From Myxococcota bacterium (GTDB lineage Bacteria; Myxococcota_A; Bradymonadia; UBA7976; UBA1532): 64,000 nt of DNA. The notes beneath the pieces were generated by a model. The model searched no databases. It had not been told where the DNA came from and worked only from the letters and a program-made list of their open reading frames with translations. The stretch covers positions 1-64,000 of the forward strand of contig CAUJDF010000039.1 in the NCBI GenBank assembly GCA_963169045.1. Reading direction: 5' to 3'. Position numbers and translations under genes: made by a program. Position 1 is the stretch's first letter. Every line of letters begins with the position of its first letter. This document shows positions 40,743 through 50,351 of this stretch, piece after piece.

Positions 40743-42848
40743 TCAGTCCGCGGCGACGGCGGCGTCGACCGCCTCGATCGCGGCCACCCGTCGCCCGTAG
40801 AGATCGGCCCAGGCGCTCGCGACGCGCGCGCGCAGGGCGTCGTCGGAGAGGGCTGCGAGCTCTTCCAGCGCCTCGGCCAGCGCGTCGCGGTCGACCTCGC
40901 CGTCCGCTTCCCAGGCAGGGCGACCGGTGAGCGCCGAGAAGGCGAGCACGGCCACCTCGAGCTCGTTGCCGCGGTCCGATGTCAAGACGAATCGGTAGAG
41001 GTGGATGAGGCCGAGCTGGGGCGGCGCGTCGGTGGTGAGCATCTCGGCGAGGTAGGCGGACAGCTCGCGGCTGGCGCGTCGCTGGACGCGCTCGTTGTAG
41101 CGGCCGAGCCGCTTCAGCACGAGCGCGGGCAGCGGCAGGTGCGGGCCGTCGATCTGGTGCTGGAGCTCGTGGCGCTCGGTGAGGGCGACGAGCGCCGGCG
41201 CCAGGTCGCCCCCGGCGCGTTTGAGCACTTCGGCGAGCAGCAGCCCGCAGCGTTCGGCCCCTTCGGGGCCGAAGAGGCCCGGGGCTTCGTCGGAGCAGCG
41301 CGGCGGATCGGCGCTCGCCAGCTCCGCGAGATCCACCTGGAAACCGTCGATCTCGCCCGTGGCGACGAGCGCGAACGGCTGCACGTCCCGGGAGAAGCCG
41401 AGGCGCGTGTCGTTGCCGCTCGGCACGTCGAGGCGGGTGACGTGGAGCGTCGCGAACGGGTCGCCGTCGGCCGCGAAGCGGCGCACGCGGTCGATGCGGT
41501 ACGGCCGCACGCGGAAGTGGCGCCGCAGGCCCTCGGCGGTCTGGAAGACGTAGGCGGTCGGGTCGAGGTAGTAGGGCAGGCCGGCACGACGGCTGGCCTC
41601 GTTGACGCCGGCGACGAGCGCGTTCCAGCGGCGTCCGGCGAGGCCGAGGTCGCTCGACTCGCGGGCCAGGGACTCGAGCGCCGAGGCGAGGCGGGCGTCG
41701 ATCGGGCGCGCGGCTTCGATCATCGCGCGGGCCGCGCCTTTCACCTCGACCATCGCCTGCGCGCTCGAGTCCTGCCGCACGCGGCGGTCCCAGCTGAGCC
41801 GCGCCGCGTCCCACGCGGGCAGCAGCTCGCCGAAGAGGACGTCGCCGGCGTCGTTCGGCGGCTGGAGCGGCCAGTCCACGCCCTTCTCGGGGGGGAGCGC
41901 GGCCCACGCCTGCGCGCCGAGCACGACGGCGAGCACGCCGCCGGCGACCCCGAAGGCGCGGCGCGGCCGCAGGCCCCGCGGCAGATCGGCCTCGGGCACT
42001 GGCGCGAAGAGGCCCTCGAAGAGGCCCTCGAAGGCCGCTGCGAGCAGCGAGAGCAGACCCCCGAGCACGAACAGGCCGCCCAGGAACACGAACCAACTCA
42101 CGCCGGCGCCGGCCATGAAGCCGCGAAGGAGCATCGTCCCGAGCAGCGCCGGCATGCCGTAGATCGCCGCGATGGCCAGGACGGGGTGCCCGTCGCTGGG
42201 CGGCCAGCGCAGGTGCAGCAGGCCCAGGAGCGCCATGATGCCCGGCCAGGCGGCGAGCAGCGCGAGGAAGACGAAGCCGACGTTGAGGCCCGCCGGCAGG
42301 TCGCCGTCGATCTGGCCGAGGACGCGGACGATCGTGGCGATGGGCGCCTCGCCGTGGGCCGGCCAGAGGTAGAACACGGCGGCCAGCAGCGCGGCGCCGC
42401 CCAGCACGAACCGGGACAGGCGCCGGGCGTGGGGCCGCGCCGCGAGGACCGTGCCCGCCGAGACCAGCGCCAGCGCGAGCAGGGCCCACTGCGGGCGGTC
42501 CGTGATGCTCTCCGGCAACGCCAGGATGTCCCACGCCGACGCGTCGGCGCCCAGCCGGATCACCAGCGTCGCGCCGAGCATCGCCGCGAGCACGAGGATC
42601 GCGAGCGAAGCGGCGCGTCGGCACACGTAACTTCCCAGAAACACGAGCGTTCCGGCGACGGCGGGCGCGAGGTAGGCCGCCAGGCCCGCCGGCGGCAGCT
42701 CGCCGGCGAGGTCCCAGAGGAACTGCGGGCGCTCGTCGATGACTTCGTAGGGGAGGAGCGTGATGAGGGCGACGAGGGGGCCGGCCCACCGGCATCGGGT
42801 ACGGAGCCGGGCGAGCGTGGCGTCGTAGAGGAACTCGTACTCGCTCAC
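40743..42848 (-). CDS. Polytopic membrane protein with C-terminal HExxH domain
   Basis: A 701-aa protein with about eight membrane helices in the first 320 residues (for example YLAPAVAGTLVFLGSYVC, WALLALALVSAGTVLAA, WFVFLGGLFVLGGLLSLLAA) and a soluble C-terminal domain of about 380 residues. That domain holds TERHELQHQID (H560, E561, H564) and, 31 residues on, SRELSAYLAE with Glu595, consistent with a gluzincin zinc site. No named family is recognised. The protein could be a membrane-bound metalloprotease or a pseudo-protease sensor. It starts 13 nt after the beta-propeller gene stop, so the two are probably co-transcribed. Confidence 0.7.
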   Translation of the reverse strand: MSEYEFLYDATLARLRTRCRWAGPLVALITLLPYEVIDERPQFLWDLAGELPPAGLAAYLAPAVAGTLVFLGSYVCRRAASLAILVLAAMLGATLVIRLGADASAWDILALPESITDRPQWALLALALVSAGTVLAARPHARRLSRFVLGGAALLAAVFYLWPAHGEAPIATIVRVLGQIDGDLPAGLNVGFVFLALLAAWPGIMALLGLLHLRWPPSDGHPVLAIAAIYGMPALLGTMLLRGFMAGAGVSWFVFLGGLFVLGGLLSLLAAAFEGLFEGLFAPVPEADLPRGLRPRRAFGVAGGVLAVVLGAQAWAALPPEKGVDWPLQPPNDAGDVLFGELLPAWDAARLSWDRRVRQDSSAQAMVEVKGAARAMIEAARPIDARLASALESLARESSDLGLAGRRWNALVAGVNEASRRAGLPYYLDPTAYVFQTAEGLRRHFRVRPYRIDRVRRFAADGDPFATLHVTRLDVPSGNDTRLGFSRDVQPFALVATGEIDGFQVDLAELASADPPRCSDEAPGLFGPEGAERCGLLLAEVLKRAGGDLAPALVALTERHELQHQIDGPHLPLPALVLKRLGRYNERVQRRASRELSAYLAEMLTTDAPPQLGLIHLYRFVLTSDRGNELEVAVLAFSALTGRPAWEADGEVDRDALAEALEELAALSDDALRARVASAWADLYGRRVAAIEAVDAAVAAD

Positions 42849-42861
42849 GGGCGCCCGCCGC

Positions 42862-44742
42862 TCACGGTGCGGCGGGCACCGACGCGATCACGCTGACGTT
42901 GCGGTCGAGCGGGAAGGCCGGGTCCCGGTCGAGCGACTCGAAGAAGATGCGCGCGCCGTCGTGGGAGAACTGCGGGTAGCGATCGCGGAAGGGGTTGTCG
43001 GTGAGGCGCGTCACCGCCCCGCCCGCCGCGGAAATGACCGCGATCTCCTCGTCGTCGTCGGCGCCGTTCGGGACGAGGTTGAAGGCGATGCGCTGGTCGT
43101 CGGGCGAGAACACCGGGGCGCTGGCGTCGCCGCTGACGTCGTGGACCGTCATCGTCGCCGCGTTGCCCCCTTCGACGTTGATGACGGCGAGGCCCCGGCC
43201 CTTCGGTCCGCGGTGGGCGGCGGCGAGGCGCTTGCCACCACGTCCGCCCCGCAGCCAGGACAGCGACTCGCCCTCGCCGACGGTGAGCAGCGCGACCGGG
43301 CTCGCGCCCGGATTGCCGAGATCGACGAGCCACAGCGTCTGCCGCGGCGCGTCGAACCGCTTGGGTCCCTGCGCGGCGGCGGTCGCAGCCGGCTCCTTGG
43401 CCGCGTTGGCCTGGCCCTCGGGGGCCGCCTCTTCGGTCTCGGCGGCGACACCTTTCGGGTCGTGCAGGACGACGAGCCGCCTGGCGTCGAGCCACGCGTG
43501 GCCACCGAACGCACCGCCCTCGGGTCCGGCGCGGAAGAGCTCCTGTCCGTCGGCCAGCGAGAGCACCAGCAGGTCCGTCGGGCAGCCGCTGTAGCAGCCA
43601 CGGTCCTCGAGGGCGACCGCGCCGCCGCCGGGCGCCACCACCGGGGTCGAGAAGCGGTGGACGGGATCGAGCTTCAGGCGCTTGGGCTCGCCGCCGGCGC
43701 CGACCACCGTCACCGTCTTCGCGCCGCCGAAGAGGTCCTCGACGAGCACGACCGGCGTGCCCTCGGGGGCCGCCGCCGGATAGCCGTAGACGTTGTATCC
43801 GGTCCAGAGCGCCTTCTTCTGGCCGTCGGGCTTGCGCCACTCGAGGCCCTCGAGGCCGGGGATGCGCCCCAGCTTGCCCGTCGCCGGCGACATGAACGGC
43901 GTCTCGGGCGACGTGCGCACGAGCACGCCCTCGGGGCCGGCGCCGCAGAGCGCGTCGTCGTCGGCCATGGTGCCGTGGTAGGTCACCTCGACCGCGCCCC
44001 GCTCCTTCGCGATGCGGTTCGGGCCGGCCGACTTGTAGGCGGACGCCGCCGCCTCGAGCGCGCGGGACCGCCCGGCGACGAACTCGCGCGCCCGCTTGAG
44101 CTGCTGCAGACGCTCGGGCGGGACGTTGCGGGGGTTCTCCTGGAAGAAGGCTTCGAGCTTGGGGTGGGACGCGAGCGCCACGAGCGCCGCGTCGAAGGTG
44201 CGCAGCGCCACCGAGGTGCCGAGGCCCTCGAGCGCGCGTTCCTTCGACTTGGCGCCCGACCAGCCCTGCACCGGGATCTCGGTGGCCGGGCCCGACTCGC
44301 CCACGTGCACGATCTGCACGATGCCCTCGGCGCGCGTCTCGAAGTAGCCCTCGTCGATCGGGTGCTCGATCACCTTGGGCTCGAACTTCGCCTGGATGAC
44401 GTAGCCGGCCTTCAGCGAACGGGCCGCCTCGACGGGGCTCGCCGCCTTCTCGAGCGCCGCGGTGACCGCCGGATCGCCGGCGCGCACCGGGTCGAAGCCG
44501 AGCTCGCGCAGCCAGTCGGCGATCTCGTCGGACGCCTTGGCTGCCGGCGCGGAGCCCTGCCACCACTGACCGTTCAGGTCGATGGCGACGAGGATGCGCG
44601 TGGGCTCGGCGGCGTTGCGGGTGCGCCAGAAGAGAAACCCGGCGCCGCCGAGGGCGACGACGAGCAAAAGGAGCGCCACCAGCCGGCCCTTGGGCTGGTA
44701 GTCGGCGGGATTCTCGTAGGGATCACGGGTGTTCGCGCTCAT
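42862..44742 (-). CDS. Membrane-anchored protein with TolB-like beta-propeller repeats
   Basis: A 626-aa protein: cytoplasmic N-terminus, one membrane helix (LVALLLLVVALGGAGFLFW), an alpha/beta region and C-terminal propeller repeats of the PD40/TolB kind (SGDASAPVFSPDDQRIAFNL and NPFRDRYPQFSHDGARIFFE). A CYSGCP pair may form a disulfide in the periplasm. I chose the ATG at 44742 (MSANTRDPYENP); an AT-rich TTATAT lies just upstream, so transcription may start near this codon. An ATG at 44751 would add three residues. TolB-like propellers bind envelope partners; the partner here is unknown. Confidence 0.75.
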   Translation of the reverse strand: MSANTRDPYENPADYQPKGRLVALLLLVVALGGAGFLFWRTRNAAEPTRILVAIDLNGQWWQGSAPAAKASDEIADWLRELGFDPVRAGDPAVTAALEKAASPVEAARSLKAGYVIQAKFEPKVIEHPIDEGYFETRAEGIVQIVHVGESGPATEIPVQGWSGAKSKERALEGLGTSVALRTFDAALVALASHPKLEAFFQENPRNVPPERLQQLKRAREFVAGRSRALEAAASAYKSAGPNRIAKERGAVEVTYHGTMADDDALCGAGPEGVLVRTSPETPFMSPATGKLGRIPGLEGLEWRKPDGQKKALWTGYNVYGYPAAAPEGTPVVLVEDLFGGAKTVTVVGAGGEPKRLKLDPVHRFSTPVVAPGGGAVALEDRGCYSGCPTDLLVLSLADGQELFRAGPEGGAFGGHAWLDARRLVVLHDPKGVAAETEEAAPEGQANAAKEPAATAAAQGPKRFDAPRQTLWLVDLGNPGASPVALLTVGEGESLSWLRGGRGGKRLAAAHRGPKGRGLAVINVEGGNAATMTVHDVSGDASAPVFSPDDQRIAFNLVPNGADDDEEIAVISAAGGAVTRLTDNPFRDRYPQFSHDGARIFFESLDRDPAFPLDRNVSVIASVPAAP

Positions 44743-44796
44743 CGGCCCCATATAACCCGAACACACATCGCCCCGGAAGAACGTTGCCACCGGCGC

Positions 44797-44826
44797 TTGT
44801 AGGGGAGCGGCCGGACCTTGTATACG
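44797..44826 (+). promoter_or_regulatory. Putative promoter of the SNase-like gene
   Basis: TTGTAG (44797-44802), 18 nt, TATACG (44821-44826). A Shine-Dalgarno GGAGGG follows at 44841, 5-6 nt before the ATG at 44852. Confidence 0.35.
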
Positions 44827-44851
44827 CGATACGTCACGGCGGAGGGACCGC

Positions 44852-45565
44852 ATGCTCGCACAAGCGCTGCTGATCCTGACATCCGGCCTGTTCCAGGTCG
44901 CCTTCTTCGACGGCGGTTTCGACATGCCGCCGTCGGCGGTGATCCTCGACGGCGAGCGCGTCGCGGTGTCGTGGAGCGACGGCGACAGCTTCGAGATTCT
45001 CGAGGGGCGCCTCAAGGACGGCAAGACCCGCCTCATGGGCTACAACTCGCTCGAGAGCTACGGCCCGGTGCACTCCTGGGGCGACTGGAAGGCCGAGGAG
45101 CTCTATGTCGTCCAGAAGCAGGGCTCGCAGTTCGTGCGCACCAAGGTGTGGAACTGCAAGTGGGGCCAGAAGAAGGACCACTACGACCGGCTGCTCATCG
45201 AGTGCGGCGACCTGACGGAGGCGATGCTCGCCGAGGGCTACGGCCACCTCATGGCCGTCGACGAGGAGCCGGTGCCGGCCCACGTCGAGATCCAGAAGAA
45301 GGCGATCGCCGAGAAGAAGGGCATGTGGGCCAAGGGCGTGCCCAAAGGCATCATCACGAGCCTGCACAGCGCGGACGAAGGCGGTGGCAAGAAGCCCTAC
45401 AACCGGCTCGCCGATCCGATGACGGGCAAGACGCGCAAGCGTGAGCACGGCGAGACGTACCGCCCGTGCCAGAAGGTCTGCCACGACGGATCGTGCCTCG
45501 TCTACGTGCCTTTCTCGATGCGCTACGGCGACGACAAGGCCGACTGCCTCTACGTCCGCCCCTGA
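44852..45565 (+). CDS. SNase-like (thermonuclease-fold) secreted protein
   Basis: A 237-aa protein with a short signal-like N-terminus ([19 protein letters not shown]) and a staphylococcal-nuclease OB fold: [63 protein letters not shown] and [14 protein letters not shown]. The Asp of the DGDS loop and the Glu of NSLES occupy the positions of SNase Asp and Glu ligands; the catalytic Arg residues are less certain. A C-terminal Cys-rich tail ([17 protein letters not shown] later) is an addition. It may be an active DNA/RNA nuclease or a binding protein. Confidence 0.8.
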   Translation: MLAQALLILTSGLFQVAFFDGGFDMPPSAVILDGERVAVSWSDGDSFEILEGRLKDGKTRLMGYNSLESYGPVHSWGDWKAEELYVVQKQGSQFVRTKVWNCKWGQKKDHYDRLLIECGDLTEAMLAEGYGHLMAVDEEPVPAHVEIQKKAIAEKKGMWAKGVPKGIITSLHSADEGGGKKPYNRLADPMTGKTRKREHGETYRPCQKVCHDGSCLVYVPFSMRYGDDKADCLYVRP

Positions 45566-45584
45566 CCGGCGGGCGGGGCGCCGG
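45566..45584. terminator. Terminator-like hairpin between convergent SNase and thiolase genes
   Basis: CCGGCG-GGCGGGG-CGCCGG forms a 6-bp GC stem in the 21-nt gap between the two stops. No U-tract is present. Confidence 0.4.
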
Positions 45585-45586
45585 CG

Positions 45587-46783
<1,197 letters not shown>

Positions 46784-46786
46784 CGG

Positions 46787-47395
46787 TCAGCCCTTCTTGC
46801 CGTGGTCGTGGTCGTGGTCGTCGTCTTCGTCGGCCATGGCGTCGAGCTCCTGGATGGCCGCCTCGAACGTCTCGTGCATGCCCTCGAGCTCTTCATCGGT
46901 GAGGGCGCGGGCGCGGTCGTCGGAGACGAGCTCGACCGGGTGCAGCTCCTGGTCGACCGGGTACAGCAGCCAGTACCGCTCGTCGCCGCTGTCGAGCTCG
47001 CTGATGATGAGGAAGTCCTCTTCGCCGTCGTCGGTCTCCGCCGAGATCTGGTCGATGTCGGTGAAGGCCTCCTCGGGGAGCTCGCCGTCGAGGGCGTAGC
47101 GGCCGCCGTAGCGGCGGGCCTTGACGCCGTACTCCTTCAGGGTGTCGTTGACCTCGCGGCGGAGCTCGTCGAGGCCCTCGGGCCCGAGCTCGTTCATGCT
47201 CGTCTCGCCGTCTTCGTTCTCGTCGACGGCGAACAGGCGGAGCGTCGGGTACGGGGGCGTCAGGAGGGCATAGTCCTTCCCGTCGACTTCGAGCTCGACG
47301 ACGACCTCCATCTCGAGGTCCTCGTTCGTCTCCTCGTCCGGCAGCTTCACCAGGCGGCGGGGCAGCAGCTCTTCGTCGTGCTCGTGGTCGCTCAT
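46787..47395 (-). CDS. Acidic DUF1292-like protein with His/Asp-rich tail
   Basis: A 202-aa highly acidic protein with two beta-strand units reminiscent of DUF1292/DUF3727: VVVELEVDGKDYALLTPPYP and DFLIISELDSGDERYWLLYP. The C-terminus DEDDDHDHDHGKKG could bind metal. It begins with MSDHEHDEELLPRR. Function unknown; family resemblance is tentative. It precedes the thiolase gene with 3 nt between them and has a recognisable promoter. Confidence 0.65.
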   Translation of the reverse strand: MSDHEHDEELLPRRLVKLPDEETNEDLEMEVVVELEVDGKDYALLTPPYPTLRLFAVDENEDGETSMNELGPEGLDELRREVNDTLKEYGVKARRYGGRYALDGELPEEAFTDIDQISAETDDGEEDFLIISELDSGDERYWLLYPVDQELHPVELVSDDRARALTDEELEGMHETFEAAIQELDAMADEDDDHDHDHGKKG

Positions 47396-47432
47396 CGGGT
47401 ACTCCAGGGGGACCGGGTGCTCGGTTGCGCGC

Positions 47433-47461
47433 ACTCTAAGGGGCCGCGCACGCACGGGCAA
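47433..47461 (-). promoter_or_regulatory. Putative promoter of the acidic protein-thiolase operon
   Basis: On the minus strand TTGCCC (47461-47456), 17 nt, TAGAGT (47438-47433). Expected leader about 30 nt with GGAG near the ATG at 47395. Confidence 0.4.
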
Positions 47462-47519
47462 TGCCAATTCGGCTATCATGCGTGCGCCGGTCGGGTCGCC
47501 CTGGGGTGAGGAGGCGCGC

Positions 47520-50351
47520 ATGGGGTGTTGGGGGCGGGTCGCGTGGACCCTGCTGCTGGTGATGACCCTCTGGGCCTGCGACGACGCCGGCGGCGGCGGC
47601 GATGAAGACGTCGCGCCGCCGGACGCCGCCGGCTCGCCGCCGGATGAGGGCCTTGCCGCGCCGGACGCGTCGTCGTCGCCGTGCGGTCCGGCGGGACGCT
47701 GCGGCGAGCCGCCGGACGCCGCGCCGCCGGACGCCGCGCCGCCGGACGCCGCGCCGCCGGACGCCGCGCCGCCGGACGCCGCGCTCCCCGACCAGGGACC
47801 GGCGCTCGACGCGGCGACGCCGCCCGCCGAGGTCCACGCCATCGAAACGCGGCTCGGCGCGCCGGCGACGGTCGCCGGGCTGGCCGACCGCGTCACCTGC
47901 GAGGCGCTGGACGCGGACGGCGTCCCGGTGCCCGGCGTGACGACGCGCTTCGAGGTCCGGCCGGCCGAGGGCTGGCGCCTCGCCGAGGGCGACCAGGCGT
48001 CGGTCGTCGGCGTGCTCGCAGGCACGTACGAGGTGGTGTGCGTCGCCGACGGCCTCGGCCTGCGCGACCCGACGCCCGCCCGCTGGGACGTGCTGGCGGG
48101 CGCCGCCGCCACCGTCCACGCGCGCGTGACGCCCGCGCTCGTCGCCGCCGGCGAGTCGGCCCGTGTCGACTGCGCCGCCGCCGACGCGGAGGGCAACCCG
48201 GTGGATGCGGCCGCGGCGACGGTCCTCGTCTCGCCCGTGGGCGCCGGCGTGTCCGTCGAGGGGCGCGAGGTGCGGCCGACCGCCGCCGGGCGCTACCGCG
48301 TCGACTGCGCGCTGCCCGGCGCGGTCCCCGAGGGCGCGGCCGCGCTGACGGTCGTGGCGGGGCCCCCTGCCGCGCTCGTCGCCGCCGTCGTCCCGGAACG
48401 CCCCGTCCACGACGTGGGCGCCGTCGTCGCGCTGCACCCGACCGTCACCGATGCCTACGGCAACACCATCGCCGGCGTCCAGCTCGAGTGGACGACCGCG
48501 CCGGCGCTCCCCGCGTTCGGCGAGGGCCGCTTCCGGCCGGCCGCCGAGGGGCGCTATCGGCTGAGCGTCCGCGTGGCCGGTCCCACCTTCGAGGACCGCG
48601 CCCTCGAGGCCGCCGCCGAGATCCTCGTCGACGCCGGCGGCCCCGCCGTGGGCTGCACCAGTCCGGCGCCGGGCGCGACGCTCGGCGGGCTCGGGCCGGT
48701 CGAGATCGAGGGCCAGGTCTCCGACGTCGCGGGCGTGCGCGAGGTGCGCGTGGACGGCCAGGTCGTGCCCGTCGGGCCCGATGGCCGCTTCGCGGCCCGG
48801 GTCCAGCCCGCGTGGGGACTCAACGTCCACGACGTGGTGGCGGTCGATGCTTTCGGCAATGAAAACAGCACCTTCTGCAGCTACTTCGCCGCCGAGCGCT
48901 ACCACCCCGAGGACGCCCCGCTGGCCGACGCGGTGCAGTTCCACCTCACGGGCCGCGCGGTCGACGACGGCGCACCCGACCGCCCGCTCCGCAGCCTCAC
49001 CGACCTGCTGCGGTCGGTGGTGAACTCGCCCGGCCTCGTCCAGACCCTCGACGAGTCGCTGCGCGCCCAGAACCCGATCGTGCCCAACGAGTGCCGCCAG
49101 CGAATCCTCGGGGCGTGCGTGTTCCGACTCGGCGCCGAGTACCGCGGCATGCGCATCCACGGCCCCAACGAGATGTCGATCGGCCTGGTCGACGGGGGTC
49201 TCCGGCTGCGGGCCCGCATCAACCGCCTCGACCTCGACGTCGACCTGCAGGGCACGATCTCGAGCGACGGTACCGTGTCCGCCGAGTACATCCTCGCCGA
49301 CCTCACCTTCGGCGTGTCGCTCGAGAACGGGCGGCCGCGGGTGCGGCGCATCGCGACGAACGCCGTCGAGGTCGGCCGCCTGGACAGCGACTTCGACGGC
49401 CTCAGCGGGGCGCTGCTCGATCTCGTCTTCTGGGCGTTCGAGAGCGTCATCCGCGACACGGTCACCGACACGCTGCGCGACTTCCTCGAGGACCAGGTCG
49501 ACGCGCTCCTCGGCGACGTGCTGGCGGGCCTCGACGTGTCGGCGTTCGGGACGGAGATCGAGATCCCGTCGCTCGGGGGCGGCGCGCCGATCGTGCTCGG
49601 CGTCGACGTGGGCCTGAACGCGATGGAGGTGAACGCCGAGCGGCTGCTGATGGGCCTGGGGACGACCGTCCGCGGGCCGGTCGTGGAGGGCGGCCCGTCG
49701 CCCGGTCCCCCCGAGGTGCCCGGGCCGCGCCGCGCCGTGCTGCGCCCGCAGGGGACGGTCGGCGGCGCCGTCTCGATCACGCTGATGAATCAGATCCTCC
49801 ACCGCCTGTGGCGCGCGGGGCTCTTCCGGCTGGACGACGCCGGCGGGCTGGTGGGCGACGGCGACGGCGCGCAGTTCGCCCTGCGCTTTCAGCTGCCGCC
49901 CGCCGTCGTGGGCGTCGAGGGCGGGGTGCGCCTCTTCCTCGGCCCCGGCGTCGGCACCATCGCGCTGCCGGAGCTCTTCGACGAGCCGCTGCAGGTCCGC
50001 ATGGCGGTCCAGGCCCACGTCGCGGTGGGCATCGTCGGCGGCAACTCCATCCGCTTCGGGGACGGGCAGGGCGGCGGCATCGTCATCGAGCGCCTGCACC
50101 TCGCGTTCGACGGGGCGTCGGTGAGCCAGGAGGCCCGCGCGACGCTCGAGGCCCGGCTCGTGCGGGTGATTCAGGCAGTGATCGACGGCGCGTTGAACGG
50201 CGCGCTGCCGGAGCTGCCGATCCCCGACTTCGAGCTGCCCGAGAGCCTCGCCCCCTACGGCATCGCGCCGGGGACGCGGCTCGGCCTGCGCAACCCGCAG
50301 TTCCGCCAGACCGAGAGCCACTGGATCCTCGACGGGGAGTTCCGCGAATGA
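47520..50351 (+). CDS. Large lipoprotein with Ig-like repeats and a lipid-binding-like C-terminal half
   Basis: A 943-aa lipoprotein (lipobox LWAC) with a low-complexity linker made of five PPDAA units, two or three Ig-like domains (ALVAAGESARVDCAAADAEG, PVHDVGAVVALHPTVTDAYG), a Ser/Gly bridge (GGPAVGCTSPAPGATLGGLG) and about 450 residues of alternating amphipathic beta and helix. In that half, MNQILHRLWRAGLFRLDD and LPELFDEPLQVRMAVQAHVA recall the BPI/TULIP lipid-binding fold; this is my inference. GAGGAGG lies 5 nt before the ATG. The next gene overlaps its stop and encodes a related protein. Confidence 0.7.
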   Translation: MGCWGRVAWTLLLVMTLWACDDAGGGGDEDVAPPDAAGSPPDEGLAAPDASSSPCGPAGRCGEPPDAAPPDAAPPDAAPPDAAPPDAALPDQGPALDAATPPAEVHAIETRLGAPATVAGLADRVTCEALDADGVPVPGVTTRFEVRPAEGWRLAEGDQASVVGVLAGTYEVVCVADGLGLRDPTPARWDVLAGAAATVHARVTPALVAAGESARVDCAAADAEGNPVDAAAATVLVSPVGAGVSVEGREVRPTAAGRYRVDCALPGAVPEGAAALTVVAGPPAALVAAVVPERPVHDVGAVVALHPTVTDAYGNTIAGVQLEWTTAPALPAFGEGRFRPAAEGRYRLSVRVAGPTFEDRALEAAAEILVDAGGPAVGCTSPAPGATLGGLGPVEIEGQVSDVAGVREVRVDGQVVPVGPDGRFAARVQPAWGLNVHDVVAVDAFGNENSTFCSYFAAERYHPEDAPLADAVQFHLTGRAVDDGAPDRPLRSLTDLLRSVVNSPGLVQTLDESLRAQNPIVPNECRQRILGACVFRLGAEYRGMRIHGPNEMSIGLVDGGLRLRARINRLDLDVDLQGTISSDGTVSAEYILADLTFGVSLENGRPRVRRIATNAVEVGRLDSDFDGLSGALLDLVFWAFESVIRDTVTDTLRDFLEDQVDALLGDVLAGLDVSAFGTEIEIPSLGGGAPIVLGVDVGLNAMEVNAERLLMGLGTTVRGPVVEGGPSPGPPEVPGPRRAVLRPQGTVGGAVSITLMNQILHRLWRAGLFRLDDAGGLVGDGDGAQFALRFQLPPAVVGVEGGVRLFLGPGVGTIALPELFDEPLQVRMAVQAHVAVGIVGGNSIRFGDGQGGGIVIERLHLAFDGASVSQEARATLEARLVRVIQAVIDGALNGALPELPIPDFELPESLAPYGIAPGTRLGLRNPQFRQTESHWILDGEFRE
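47709..47783 (+). repeat. 15-bp tandem repeat, five copies (PPDAA)
   Basis: Five near-identical 15-bp units (CCGCCGGACGCCGCG) encode a Pro-Pro-Asp-Ala-Ala linker between the lipid anchor and the folded part of the lipoprotein. The near-perfect DNA identity suggests recent slippage or unequal exchange. Confidence 0.85.

Noticed and set aside
47474-47479. TATCAT as promoter of the first large lipoprotein
   Set aside because: No acceptable -35 box at 16-18 nt, so not listed as a promoter.
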